In this document: positions 35,077 to 43,959 of the stretch, piece after piece
Layout of the letters: the number at the start of each line of letters is the position of its first letter
Position numbering within the stretch: the first letter of the stretch is position 1
Assembly: GCF_015689335.1 (NCBI RefSeq)
Contig: NZ_CP065053.1
Span: 4,898,001 to 4,962,000, forward strand
Direction of reading: 5' to 3'
Length of the DNA: 64,000 bases
DNA from: Massilia antarctica
GTDB taxonomy: Bacteria > Pseudomonadota > Gammaproteobacteria > Burkholderiales > Burkholderiaceae_D
Program-made: the position numbers and the translations under genes
Notes under the pieces: generated by a model
Told to the model about the DNA's origin: nothing
Seen by the model: only the letters and a program-made list of their open reading frames with translations
Databases searched by the model: none

Positions 35077-35469
35077 TTATTTAGGACGATGCAGCGCGCA
35101 GAGTTTATTCCCGTCCGGATCGCGGACATACGATAAATACACGGCGCCCATGTCGCCTTCACGCAAGCCCGGAGGGGCTTCGCACGATACGCCGCCATGC
35201 GCCACCGCGACATCGTGAAATTGCGTTACCTGCTCAGGCGAATTGCATTTGAAGCCGATCGTCGCGCCGTTCGAGCACGTCGCTTCCTCGCCGTTGATCG
35301 GCTCGGTGATGCAAAACGTGCTTCCATCATGACGATAGAATAGCCGGGTGTGACCGGATGCGGCCACATTGCGAAGCGGCTCGCCCGCGCCGAGCGTGCC
35401 GAGCAGCGCGTCATAGAACCGTTTTGAGCGCTCGATATCGTTCGTGCCCACCATGATGTGATTGAACAT
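35077..35469 (-). CDS. VOC-superfamily (glyoxalase/dioxygenase fold) protein
   Basis: 130 residues, one VOC domain of two beta-alpha-beta3 units: FNHIMVGTNDIERSKRFYDALL at the start (His4 the likely first metal ligand), then FYRHDG and the end motif YVRDPDGNKLCALHR with the Glu position as Asn (NKLCALH). It may bind a small electrophile or drug, or be a lyase. The ribosome site AAGGAGAAAT precedes the start. The next gene upstream on this strand (35536) is 67 bp away. Confidence 0.82.
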   Translation of the reverse strand: MFNHIMVGTNDIERSKRFYDALLGTLGAGEPLRNVAASGHTRLFYRHDGSTFCITEPINGEEATCSNGATIGFKCNSPEQVTQFHDVAVAHGGVSCEAPPGLREGDMGAVYLSYVRDPDGNKLCALHRPK

Positions 35470-35535
35470 ACTATTTCTCCTTGTATCCTGACTGTTCTCA
35501 GGGCTTGATTCTTGTGGTGGTGGCGATGCCGCGGC

Positions 35536-36357
35536 TTATTTCGCCCTTGATTTTTCGGCGGCTTCGAGCTCCCTGAAGTAGGCCGCCTCGAATTTGCCGA
35601 GATCAATGTCACGCAGCGCCGCATTGAACGACTGTTGCAAGCTCAGCCCCGCTTTCGTGGGCTGGAAGCAGATGTGCACCGCCATCTCGCCGAGGATATT
35701 GTCGTGAAAAACGACCTGCTCGCGCTGACCCGCGAACTCAGGGGAACTAAACAGCAGGTAACGCAGCACGGCCTTGTCGATGACAATCGCGGGCACCCGC
35801 GCCGCCAGCAGTTTCTTGAGATTGAGCAGGTCGCCGCGCGAGAGGTCGGCGCGGATCTTGCCCGCCTTGACCATCGCGTCGAAGAGGGCGCCATTGGCGT
35901 AGCCCGCGACCACGCCGATCTTCATGCCGGCCAGGTCACCCACGCTGTGCCAATGCAAGGGTGTGCTCTTCAGATAAGCCAGGCCGACGATGCTGGTGCT
36001 GATCGGCGCCGACAAGTGACAATCGCGCGCGCGTTCTTCCGTGTAGTAGGCCGGAAAATAACCGGCAAACCGGGGATCCTCGTGGCCGAGCTGCACGGTC
36101 CTTAGCCACGGAAAATACGCGAAGCGCACGGTATAGCCAAAACGCCGCGCCGCCGTCGCCACCACCGCGCTTGCCGCGCCGTCCAACGGCAACCGCGCCC
36201 CGGTGTAGGGCAACCAGTCTGTGCTCGCCAACAACATCTCGGGCGGTGAAGCGGCCGCCCTGGCGCCGCCGCCCGTGCCGGCGACCGCGCCCAGGCTCAG
36301 CACGCAGCACAGCGGCAGTGCCAGCAGGCGAGCGGGAAGTCGGCAAGGCGTCATCAA
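35536..36357 (-). CDS. Periplasmic solute-binding protein, family 3
   Basis: 273 residues. Signal peptide (cut near ARA, about residue 35), then an SBP_bac_3 domain: LLASTDWLPYTG, a hydrophobic AASAVVATAARRFGYTV, GYFPAYYTEERARD, and GMKIGVVAGYANG before domain 2. No ABC permease or ATPase is next to it. Such orphan SBP3 proteins in this group often serve as stand-alone sensors or binders. Function in uptake is not supported by neighbours. Confidence 0.78.
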   Translation of the reverse strand: MMTPCRLPARLLALPLCCVLSLGAVAGTGGGARAAASPPEMLLASTDWLPYTGARLPLDGAASAVVATAARRFGYTVRFAYFPWLRTVQLGHEDPRFAGYFPAYYTEERARDCHLSAPISTSIVGLAYLKSTPLHWHSVGDLAGMKIGVVAGYANGALFDAMVKAGKIRADLSRGDLLNLKKLLAARVPAIVIDKAVLRYLLFSSPEFAGQREQVVFHDNILGEMAVHICFQPTKAGLSLQQSFNAALRDIDLGKFEAAYFRELEAAEKSRAK

Positions 36358-36806
36358 TCGCGCTCCGGGTGAGCCGCGGCGGGCTTGTTGTTACTTGAAA
36401 CGCAACAGTACTGTCCCATTACACGCCGATATGTCATTTAATGCAGTCAGATTAACATGGGCTGGCGCATGATTGTGCAATGGCAAAGTATCGCAAATAG
36501 GCGTGCTGACTAATTTTGCCGTCCTGCGCCGCACGCCAACCGTGTGCTTCTGGCTAAGACTAATTGCAACCGATGTCATTTCTGATTTTCCAGGACGCCA
36601 CTGCTGGACCGCCAAGGCCGGGTGGCCGGTCAAACGATGGAGGCGCCTCATTGAATTGTCGGTCGAGGTGATCTGAACCCGCAGTTTACTGCCTCACATG
36701 GACCGATATGGAGGGCCGCAAAAGCCATCTTCCCGCCGCGATTATTTCGGGTACAATCATTGTGAACGGTCGTGCTATTTTTAGGCGATAACAACAAGGA
36801 GACTGT
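36358..36806 (+). other. Regulatory gap before the acyl-CoA dehydrogenase operon
   Basis: 449 bases. It is AT-richer than the coding regions on both sides. The right end has TACAAT (36752-36757) as a likely -10 box, an operator-like word at 36766-36779 and the ribosome site AAGGAG before ATG 36807. The left two thirds hold no gene that I can support. Confidence 0.55.
36764..36780 (+). promoter_or_regulatory. Putative TetR-type operator at the acyl-CoA dehydrogenase promoter
   Basis: ACGGTCGTGCTATT (36766-36779) directly follows TACAAT (36752-36757) and would cover the transcription start. The same word, with 13 of 14 bases equal, precedes the phosphotransferase gene (55630-55643, opposite strand). 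A repressor bound here would block initiation. Confidence 0.5.
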
Positions 36807-37997
36807 ATGGACCTGAACTATACGAGCGAGGACCTGGCGTTCCGCGACCAGGCGCGCGCCTTCCTCGACGCCAATCTGCCGGCCGATCTGCAGCAAAAGG
36901 TGCGCAAGCACTTGCGCCTGTCGAAGGACGACTATGTGCGCTGGCACCAGACCCTGGCCAAACAAGGCTGGGTGGCGCCGGGCTGGCCCATCGAATTCGG
37001 CGGCCCTGGCTGGAGCGCCGTGCAGCGCCACATCTGGGAAGAAGAATGTGCCCGCGCCGGCACCCCGCCAATCCTGCCGTTTGGCGTGAACATGGTCGCC
37101 CCGGTCATCATGGCCTTCGGCAGCGACGAACAGAAAGCCCACTTCCTGCCGCGCATCCTGTCGTGCGAGGACTGGTGGTGCCAGGGTTACTCGGAACCGG
37201 GCGCCGGCTCCGACCTCGCATCGCTCAAGACCAGCGCCGCAAGGGATGGCGATTTTTACGTCGTCAACGGCCAGAAAACCTGGACCACCCTGGCCCAGCA
37301 TGCCGACATGATCTTCTGCCTGGTGCGCACCGACAGCGGCGTGCGCAAACAGGAAGGCATTTCCTTCCTCCTGATCGACATGCACAGCCCCGGCGTGACG
37401 GTACGCCCGATCATCATGCTCGACGAAGACCACGAAGTGAACGAAGTCTTCTTCGACAATGTGCGCGTGCCGGTGCAAAACCTGGTCGGCAAGGAAAACA
37501 AGGGCTGGACCTACGCCAAATACCTGCTCGGCCACGAACGCACGGGCATCGCCGCCGTCGGCCGCTCCAAGCGCGAACTGGCCTCGCTCAAGCGCATCGC
37601 CGCGCAGCGCAACAAGCATGGCAAGCCGCTGATCGAAGACCCGCTGTTCGCCGCCAAGGTGGCCACCCTCGAAATCGAACTGATGGCGCTGGAGATGACC
37701 GTCATGCGCGTGCTGGCGCAAGAGCACAAGGCGCCCGGACCGGAAGCGTCGGTGCTCAAGGTGCGCGGCACCGAAATCCAGCAGACCCTCACGGAGCTGA
37801 TGGTCGAAGCGGTCGGCCCGATGGCGCTGCCGTTCGACCCGGCCTATCTGGAATCGGAGACGCCGCACAGCGTGTTCGACGATGACGATGCCGCGCCGTT
37901 GGCCGCGCACTACTTCAATTTCCGCAAGACCTCCATCTACGGCGGCTCGAACGAGATTCAACGCAATATCATCACCCAGATGATCCTGGGCCTGTGA
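36807..37997 (+). CDS. Acyl-CoA dehydrogenase (large-type subunit)
   Basis: 396 residues. N-terminal helical domain, GYSEPGAGSDLASLKT of the FAD/substrate region, WTTLAQHADMIFCLVRT, and the C-terminal IYGGSNEIQRNII. The MCAD catalytic-Glu position is Gly here, but Glu244 in LLGHERTGIA matches the alternative Glu of isovaleryl-CoA-type enzymes. It oxidises an acyl-CoA to the 2-enoyl-CoA. First gene of a four-gene operon with another dehydrogenase and two MaoC hydratases. AAGGAG gives a strong ribosome site. Confidence 0.9.
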   Translation: MDLNYTSEDLAFRDQARAFLDANLPADLQQKVRKHLRLSKDDYVRWHQTLAKQGWVAPGWPIEFGGPGWSAVQRHIWEEECARAGTPPILPFGVNMVAPVIMAFGSDEQKAHFLPRILSCEDWWCQGYSEPGAGSDLASLKTSAARDGDFYVVNGQKTWTTLAQHADMIFCLVRTDSGVRKQEGISFLLIDMHSPGVTVRPIIMLDEDHEVNEVFFDNVRVPVQNLVGKENKGWTYAKYLLGHERTGIAAVGRSKRELASLKRIAAQRNKHGKPLIEDPLFAAKVATLEIELMALEMTVMRVLAQEHKAPGPEASVLKVRGTEIQQTLTELMVEAVGPMALPFDPAYLESETPHSVFDDDDAAPLAAHYFNFRKTSIYGGSNEIQRNIITQMILGL

Positions 37998-38006
37998 GGG
38001 ACTGAC

Positions 38007-39152
38007 ATGGATTTCAACTTCAAGGAAGAACAGCTGGCCTTCGCCGATGCCCTCAAGCGCTGGGTGAGCAAGGATTACAGCTTCGAGGCGCGCAAGAAGA
38101 TCGTTCACTCCGATTCGGGCACCTCCGACACGGCATGGGCCGCGCTGGCCGAACTGGGCATGCTGGCCTTGCCGGTGCCGGAAGAGCAGGGCGGCTTCAA
38201 TGGCACGGCGGTCGACATGTTCGTCGTGATGCAGGAGCTGGGGCGCGGCCTGGTGGTCGAACCGTATTTCGCCACCGTGCTCGGCGCGCATTTCCTGACC
38301 TTGGGCGGCAAGCACCCCGACCTGCTGGCGCAAGTGGCCGGCGGCGAACTCAAACTGGCGTGCGCGCTGGCCGAAAAACAGGCGCGCCACGACCTGTCGG
38401 ACATCGCCACCACGGCCGTCGCCAGTGCGGGCGGCTACATCCTCAATGGCCACAAGAGCGTGGTGATTCACGGCGGCCAGGCCGGCAGCGTGATCGTGTC
38501 GGCACGCAGCAGCGGCGCGCAGCGCGGCAGCGACGGCGTGTCCCTGTTCGTGGTGCCTGTGGATGCCGATGGGGTCGCCGTGCGCGACTACCGCACGCTC
38601 GACGGCCAGCGCGCCGCCGAGATCAGCTTGACCAAGGTGCAGCTGCCCGCCGCCAGCCTGATCGGCGTGGAGGGCCAGGGCTGGGAACTGCTCGACGCCG
38701 GCGCCGATTATGGCGCGGGCCTGCTGTGCGCCGAAGCGCTGGGCGCGATGGAAGCGATCTTCGCGGCCACCCTCGACTACCTCAAGACGCGCACCCAGTT
38801 CGGCGCGCCGATCGGCAAATTCCAGGCGCTGCAGCACCGCATGGCCGATATGTACATTCACCTGGAGCAGGCGCGCTCGATGGCCTTGCTGGCCGCCGTG
38901 CGCCTGGCCTCGAACGATGCGGAAGAACGGCGCCGTACCGTGTCGGCTGCCAAGTTCCGGGTCGGCCAGGCGCTCAAGTTCGTCGGCCAGCAGGCGGTCC
39001 AGCTGCACGGCGGCATGGGCGTGACCGATGAACTGCCGGCCGCGCACCACTTCAAGCGCCTCACCATGATCGAGCTGACCTTGGGCGACTCCGACCACCA
39101 CCTGCAGCGCTTCATCGCGCAGCCGGGTTTCGCGGCCGGAGAGATGGCATGA
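38007..39152 (+). CDS. Acyl-CoA dehydrogenase (partner subunit)
   Basis: 381 residues. Acyl-CoA dehydrogenase fold with ALKRWVSKDYSFEARK, a degenerate middle domain and TRTQFGAPIGKFQALQHRMADMY in the C-terminal helices, and QLHGGMGVTDELPAAHHFKR. Both canonical Glu positions are changed: Asp234 (GADYGAG) replaces the isovaleryl-type Glu, and ELTLGDSDHHLQR has no MCAD-type Glu. Such a paralogue directly after a Glu-containing subunit resembles heterotetrameric (alpha2beta2) dehydrogenases described for sterol side-chain degradation. It starts 9 bp after the first gene and overlaps the next by 4. Confidence 0.85.
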   Translation: MDFNFKEEQLAFADALKRWVSKDYSFEARKKIVHSDSGTSDTAWAALAELGMLALPVPEEQGGFNGTAVDMFVVMQELGRGLVVEPYFATVLGAHFLTLGGKHPDLLAQVAGGELKLACALAEKQARHDLSDIATTAVASAGGYILNGHKSVVIHGGQAGSVIVSARSSGAQRGSDGVSLFVVPVDADGVAVRDYRTLDGQRAAEISLTKVQLPAASLIGVEGQGWELLDAGADYGAGLLCAEALGAMEAIFAATLDYLKTRTQFGAPIGKFQALQHRMADMYIHLEQARSMALLAAVRLASNDAEERRRTVSAAKFRVGQALKFVGQQAVQLHGGMGVTDELPAAHHFKRLTMIELTLGDSDHHLQRFIAQPGFAAGEMA

Positions 39153-39619
39153 CGAAAACCACTTGGTATTTCGAGGACTTTTACGTCGGCCAGGAGATCG
39201 AGCTCGGTAGCCGCACCGTGAGCGAAGACGAAATCATCGCTTTCGCCACCCAGTTCGACCCGCAGCCCTTTCATGTGGACCATGACGCGGCCAAGGCGTC
39301 CATCTTCGGCAGCGTCATCGCCAGCGGCTGGCACACTTGCAGCATGATGATGCGCATGGTGGTCGACGGCCTGTGGTGCGCCTCGTCGAGCATGGGTTCC
39401 CCGGGCCTGGACAAGGTGCGCTGGCCGCAGCCGGTGCGCGCCGGCGACACGCTCACCGTCACCTACATCACCACCGCGCTCAAGCCATCGAGCTCGCGTC
39501 CCGACCGCGGCGTGGTCTGGTCGACCTGGCGGGCGGTGAACCAGCACGGCGAGGTAGCGTGCATCATCGAAGGCATGGGCATGCTCGGGCGCCGCCCGAA
39601 GGAGGATCGCGATGCGTGA
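39149..39619 (+). CDS. MaoC-like enoyl-CoA hydratase (first of two)
   Basis: 156 residues, one hot-dog fold. FATQFDPQPFHVDHDAA carries the hydratase-2 motif (Asp, Pro and His of DxxPxHxD), with SVIASGWHT after it, so an R-specific enoyl-CoA hydratase active site is intact. ATGA overlap with the dehydrogenase and 8-bp overlap with the next MaoC gene show tight coupling. Product would be the R-3-hydroxyacyl-CoA. Confidence 0.88.
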   Translation: MTKTTWYFEDFYVGQEIELGSRTVSEDEIIAFATQFDPQPFHVDHDAAKASIFGSVIASGWHTCSMMMRMVVDGLWCASSSMGSPGLDKVRWPQPVRAGDTLTVTYITTALKPSSSRPDRGVVWSTWRAVNQHGEVACIIEGMGMLGRRPKEDRDA

Positions 39620-40067
39620 ATTTGCCACCCTGGCCGACATGCAGGCGCTGACCGGGCAGGAACTGGCCGTGTCGGACTGGGTAGAGATCACCCAGGAGAG
39701 GGTCAATCTGTTTGCCGACGTCACCGAGGACCACCAGTGGATCCACGTCGACCTCGAACGCTGCGCGCGCGAATCGCCCTTCGGCGGCCCGGTGGCGCAT
39801 GGCTTCCTGACCCTGTCCCTGATTTCCGGCCTGTTCGAGCGGGCGCTGCGCATGGTGGACGCGAAGATGGTCGTCAACTATGGCTTGAACAAGGTGCGCT
39901 TTCCGGCCCCGGTGCCGGTCGGCAGCCGCGTGCGCGCGCGCCTGACCTTGCAGCAGGTCGAACCCATCGACGGTGGCGCGCAGCTCGAATGGAGCGTCGT
40001 CGTCGAGCGTGAGGGCGGCACCAAACCGGTGTGCGTGGCCGAACTGCTGATCCGCCGCTACGCCTGA
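39612..40067 (+). CDS. MaoC-like hydratase (second of two, NodN-like)
   Basis: 151 residues, one hot-dog fold of the NodN/MaoC group. FADVTEDHQWIHVDLERC and GGPVAHGFLTLSLI carry the Asp-His active-site region (TEDHQWIHVD). Its start overlaps the previous gene by 8 bp. Two MaoC units of nearly equal length, one after the other, could form a heteromer. The last gene of the operon; convergent with a LysR gene. Confidence 0.88.
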   Translation: MREFATLADMQALTGQELAVSDWVEITQERVNLFADVTEDHQWIHVDLERCARESPFGGPVAHGFLTLSLISGLFERALRMVDAKMVVNYGLNKVRFPAPVPVGSRVRARLTLQQVEPIDGGAQLEWSVVVEREGGTKPVCVAELLIRRYA

Positions 40068-40106
40068 TCGTGCCGATCCGGCCCTGCGCGAACGTGGCGG
40101 CAAGAT

Positions 40107-41003
40107 TTACCTGGCCGGGGTCCAGCCGGCCGCTATGTTTCGCACAACCTGCAACACCATCTGCTTGCTCGCATCGACCCGCTTCCCGCTGCGCCACGCC
40201 ATCATGACTTCCCACTCCCACAGCGGCAAATCGGCGATGTCGAGTTTGACCAGACTCCCATCCTTCAACTGTTTCGCTACCGCCATTTCAGGCATGAACG
40301 TCAGGAAGCCATGCTCCAGCGCCAGCTCAAGTGCGGCACTGGCCGGCTGGATCGCATGAATCGGTATATTCGTTGTGCGATTAGCGTGCAGGCGTCCGAT
40401 TAATTCATCGCATTCCGCCCCCCAGAATTGCGGGGCCAGTTGTGCGTTCGCGATATCGGCCAGCATGCAAGCGGGCGAGCGCGCGAGCGGATGATCGCGC
40501 TGCACCACGGCGATAATGGGCGACACGCAAATGCGTTCCAGTTCGATACCGGCAATCGCAGGGCATCGCAATACAAAGCCGAGCTGGGCTCGATCGGTGA
40601 GGAGCAACTCCATGATGATCGGCGAGTGGTTCGTGGTACAGCGAATTTCCATGGGCGCCTCCGCCAGGGCCAGCAGGATCGGGCCGAACAGCATGGACGC
40701 GAGCGACGGCACACAGGCAAGGCGCATTGTCGGCAAGGCGGGCACGCCCTGGACCGATTCCATGCCGAGCTCGAGCGCAGCGAGCGCGGCCCGCGCGGCC
40801 GGCAGGAACGTGACGCAGGCTTCGGTGGGCAGGGCGCCGCGGCGGTGGCGCCGGAATAGCTGTACGCCAAGCTGATCTTCCAGCGCGCTCACCCGCTGAC
40901 TCACTTGTGGCTGCGACCAGCGCCGCCGCGCGGCGGCCTGGGTAAAACTGCCGTATTCCACGATTTCCATCAACAGGCGCAGATCGTCGAAACTCACAGA
41001 CAT
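40107..41003 (-). CDS. LysR-family regulator
   Basis: 298 residues from ATG 41003. HTH: FDDLRLLMEIVEYGSFTQAA... SQPQVSQRVSALEDQLGVQLF, then the effector domain with PTMRLACVPSLASMLFGP. The frame extends to 41402 but that part is not family-like and would leave no room for the divergent MFS promoter. Divergent from the MFS gene, starts about 100 bp apart, so it probably controls that exporter. Confidence 0.87.
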   Translation of the reverse strand: MSVSFDDLRLLMEIVEYGSFTQAAARRRWSQPQVSQRVSALEDQLGVQLFRRHRRGALPTEACVTFLPAARAALAALELGMESVQGVPALPTMRLACVPSLASMLFGPILLALAEAPMEIRCTTNHSPIIMELLLTDRAQLGFVLRCPAIAGIELERICVSPIIAVVQRDHPLARSPACMLADIANAQLAPQFWGAECDELIGRLHANRTTNIPIHAIQPASAALELALEHGFLTFMPEMAVAKQLKDGSLVKLDIADLPLWEWEVMMAWRSGKRVDASKQMVLQVVRNIAAGWTPAR

Positions 41004-41099
41004 AAAAATATCCAATATCAAACATCCAAATTTGGTGGCTTCTATTATGTCTCGCTCTTGCCTAAGATGAAAGATCGTTGATGACGTGGGAGCAGGAAC

Positions 41100-42299
41100 A
41101 TGGCGGGATCCAGCGGCGCGAGGGTGCGGGGCAAACGTTTTATCATGATCGACAATCTGTTGGTGGTGGCCGGTTTCTATCTGGTCTTTCCCATCATCGG
41201 CCTGCATTTTATCGATCAGCTCGGATGGGCCGCGGCGGCGGTCGGCCTGGCGCTCGGCTTGCGCCAGGTGTCGCAACAGGGGCTGGGGCTGCTCGGCGGT
41301 TCGCTCTCCGACCGGTTTGGCGCCAAGCCCCTGATCGTGGGCGGCATGCTGCTGCGGGCCGCCGGTTTCGGGCTGCTTGCCTACGCCGCCAGCCCGGCCC
41401 ACCTGTTCGTTTCCTGCATCTTGTCAGGGCTGGGCGGCAGCCTGTTCGAACCGGCGCGCGGGGCGCTGGTCGTCAAACTGACCCGTCCGGCCGAGCGCAG
41501 CCGCTTCTACGCCCTGCTGATGATGCTCGAAAGCGCGGCGGCCGTGCTGGGCGCCTTGCTCGGCACCTTCCTGCTCGGCCTGGATTTTTATTGGGTCGCG
41601 ATGGGCGGCTGCGCGGTGTTCGTGCTGGCGGCGCTGGTCAATGCGCTGGCGCTGCCCGCCTACCGGGTCGCCGTTCCCGGCACGGCTGCGCTGGCGGCGA
41701 TCCGGGTGCCGCTTGGCGACAAGCCCTTCCTGACCCTGGTGCTGACCTTGAGCGGTTACTACGTGTTGCAGGTCCAGCTGATGTTGCTGCTGCCGGTGCT
41801 GCTGACCCACGTGACCGGGACCACCCAGTCCGTCGCCTGGATGTACAGCATGGATGCGCTGCTCGCCGTGCTGCTGCTCTATCCCATGGCACGCCTGGGC
41901 GAACGCTACCTGAGCGAGGAGGCGCGCCTGCTGCTCGGAATCGGCGTGATGACGGCCAGCCTTGCGGCCATGGCGCTGGTATCGGGCGCCGCCGGGGTGT
42001 TTGGCGTGATGGCGCTGTTCTATATCGGCGGCCTCATCGCCGAGCCGGCGCGCGAAGCCATCGTGGCGCGCCATGCGACGCTGCGGGCGCGCGCCAGCTA
42101 CATTGGCCTCGGCAGGATCGGGCTGGCGCTGGGCGGCTTGATCGGCTACGTCGCGGGCGGATATCTGCTCGACGCGGGCAGGGCCTTGGGCCTGCCGGGC
42201 CTGCCCTGGATGGTGCTGTGCGCGGTCGGCTGCCTGACCCTGGCCGCGCTGGCGCGGCAGTTCTCCGGCGCCGCCTCCTGGCAGCGGGCGCGCGCATGA
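41100..42299 (+). CDS. MFS multidrug-type transporter (MdtH-like)
   Basis: 399 residues, about 12 helices. GLLGGSLSDRFGAKPLIVGGMLLRAAGF is split by the MFS motif A (GGxxxDRxGxK), and RGALVVKLTRPAERSRFYAL is typical of MdtH. It is a proton-driven exporter of a small drug or metabolite. Start ATG 41100 has AGGA upstream; MIDNLL at 41145 would give a more usual N terminus. Divergent from a LysR gene that may sense its substrate. Confidence 0.85.
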   Translation: MAGSSGARVRGKRFIMIDNLLVVAGFYLVFPIIGLHFIDQLGWAAAAVGLALGLRQVSQQGLGLLGGSLSDRFGAKPLIVGGMLLRAAGFGLLAYAASPAHLFVSCILSGLGGSLFEPARGALVVKLTRPAERSRFYALLMMLESAAAVLGALLGTFLLGLDFYWVAMGGCAVFVLAALVNALALPAYRVAVPGTAALAAIRVPLGDKPFLTLVLTLSGYYVLQVQLMLLLPVLLTHVTGTTQSVAWMYSMDALLAVLLLYPMARLGERYLSEEARLLLGIGVMTASLAAMALVSGAAGVFGVMALFYIGGLIAEPAREAIVARHATLRARASYIGLGRIGLALGGLIGYVAGGYLLDAGRALGLPGLPWMVLCAVGCLTLAALARQFSGAASWQRARA

Positions 42300-42313
42300 T
42301 GCCCACCGGAGGG

Positions 42314-42829
42314 TCAGTCTTGCGCGCCGGGCTCCAGCACACCCAGCAGGCGCGACAGGGCGGCATCGATCGCGGCCAGGTCGTCCGCCGCGGTCGAGGC
42401 CAATATGCGATGCTGGTTCGCCACGTGGGCCGTCACGGCGCGCTCGATCAGGTCGAGGCCGTCCGCTGTCAGCTGCACCAGCACGCTGCGCGCATCGCCG
42501 CTGTGGGGCACGCGCAGGACCAGGCCGCGCGTTTCCAGGCCCTTCAGGCGGTGCGTCATCGTGCCCGAGGTAATCATCAGGCTTGAGAACAGGGCCGTCG
42601 GCGCCAGGCGGTACGGTGCCCCGGAACGCTTCAAGGTGGCCAGCACGTCGAATTCCCAGCTACTCATCCCGTAAGCGGAAAACACCTCTTCCTGCCTGCG
42701 CTGCAAAAGGGCCGCGCAACGCTTGATGCGCCCGATCGTGCCCATCGGGCCGCAATCGAGATCGGGCCGTTCCCGGCGCCACTGCGCAAGGATCGAATCG
42801 ACCGCGTCCGGCGCTCGCTCAGTTTCCAT
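42314..42829 (-). CDS. MarR-family regulator
   Basis: 171 residues. Winged HTH: MSSWEFDVLATLKRSGAPYR, then the recognition-helix region TSGTMTHRLKGLETRGLVLR and the wing VPHSGDARSVLVQLTADG. It is divergent from an EamA transporter gene with two palindromes between the starts (42848-42897), so it most likely represses both itself and the transporter until an aromatic or drug ligand binds. Confidence 0.9.
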   Translation of the reverse strand: METERAPDAVDSILAQWRRERPDLDCGPMGTIGRIKRCAALLQRRQEEVFSAYGMSSWEFDVLATLKRSGAPYRLAPTALFSSLMITSGTMTHRLKGLETRGLVLRVPHSGDARSVLVQLTADGLDLIERAVTAHVANQHRILASTAADDLAAIDAALSRLLGVLEPGAQD

Positions 42830-42847
42830 GATGAACCTCTCCGATTT

Positions 42848-42897
42848 ATCTTGAACTCAAGATTATATGCTAAGCTATTATCTTCAATTGAAGATAA
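42848..42897. promoter_or_regulatory. Twin palindromic operators for the MarR regulator
   Basis: Two inverted repeats in the 85-bp divergent gap. One is imperfect at its centre: ATCTTGAACTCAAGAT (42848-42863). The other is a perfect 20-base palindrome, TTATCTTCAATTGAAGATAA (42878-42897). Both share ATCTT-AAGAT arms and 30-bp spacing, about three helix turns. This is typical for MarR dimers bound to one face. Confidence 0.8.
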
Positions 42898-42914
42898 ATG
42901 CAAGGAGCACTGGC

Positions 42915-43826
42915 ATGGCTGACACGCAACAACCGCAATCCTGGACCGACTACCTCCTCACCGCCCTGGCGCCGGCCATCTGGGGCTCGACCTATATCGT
43001 CGCCACGCAATTGCTGCCGCCGGACCGGCCCTTCACCACGGCCCTGCTGCGTACCTTGCCGGCCGGTATTTTGCTGACCTTGTGGGCCAGACGCCTGCCC
43101 GAACGCGCTCAGTGGGGCCGGCTGGCGCTGCTTGCCGCACTCAATATCGGCTTCTTCCAGGCCTTGCTGTTCGTGGCGGCCTATCGCTTGCCCGGCGGCC
43201 TGGCGGCCGTGGTGGGCGCGATCCAGCCGCTGCTGGTGGTCGGGCTGGTCTGGGCGTTCGATGGGCGCCGCGCCAGCGCTTTGGCGATCGCGGCCTGCGT
43301 GGCGGGGATACTCGGCATGGCGGCGCTGCTGCTCGCGCCGGGCGCCGTATGGGATGGACCCGGCATTGCGGCGGCGCTGGCCGGCGCGGCCTGCATGGCC
43401 GCCGGCACCTATCTGGCGCGGCGCTGGAAAACCGAGGTGCCTGTGCTGGCATTCACGGGCTGGCAATTGCTCGCCGGTGGGGTGATGCTGCTACCGGCAG
43501 CGTGGGCCATCGATCCGCCGCTGCCGGCGCTGACCGGCACCCAGATGCTCGCCTACGCCTACCTGGTGCTGATCGGCACCATGGCCGCCTATGTGCTGTG
43601 GTTTCGCGGCCTGGCGCGGCTCTCGCCGGTGGCGGTGTCGTCGCTCGGTCTGCTCAGTCCATTGACGGCGGTGATTCTTGGCTGGGCCTTGCTTGGGCAA
43701 GCCATGACGGGCATGTCGCTGGCCGGGCTGGTGACGGTGTTCGCCAGCATCATCGCGGTACAGTGGGCCACCTTGCCTGGCGCGCAAACGAACGCACCGA
43801 GGGGCAGCAATCCTTGTCAATCATGA
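42915..43826 (+). CDS. EamA/DMT-family transporter
   Basis: 303 residues with ten hydrophobic helices in two EamA repeats (PAIWGSTYIVATQLLP; second from about residue 150). ATG 42915 after AAGGAG is the start; 16 upstream codons lie in the operators. It exports a metabolite or drug; substrate unknown. Regulated with the divergent MarR gene. The tail beyond the last helix is short and polar. Confidence 0.87.
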   Translation: MADTQQPQSWTDYLLTALAPAIWGSTYIVATQLLPPDRPFTTALLRTLPAGILLTLWARRLPERAQWGRLALLAALNIGFFQALLFVAAYRLPGGLAAVVGAIQPLLVVGLVWAFDGRRASALAIAACVAGILGMAALLLAPGAVWDGPGIAAALAGAACMAAGTYLARRWKTEVPVLAFTGWQLLAGGVMLLPAAWAIDPPLPALTGTQMLAYAYLVLIGTMAAYVLWFRGLARLSPVAVSSLGLLSPLTAVILGWALLGQAMTGMSLAGLVTVFASIIAVQWATLPGAQTNAPRGSNPCQS

Positions 43827-43959
43827 AGCCGATTTTTTCATCGACGCGAAGGAAGGCACACCGCAACTATCAATATGCACGGGAGAATGGGGCACGCAGT
43901 TGGGACTAGTATGGACTGAGGGGTAGCGATCGTCGTTCATACATCAGCCAGGAGTCCGG

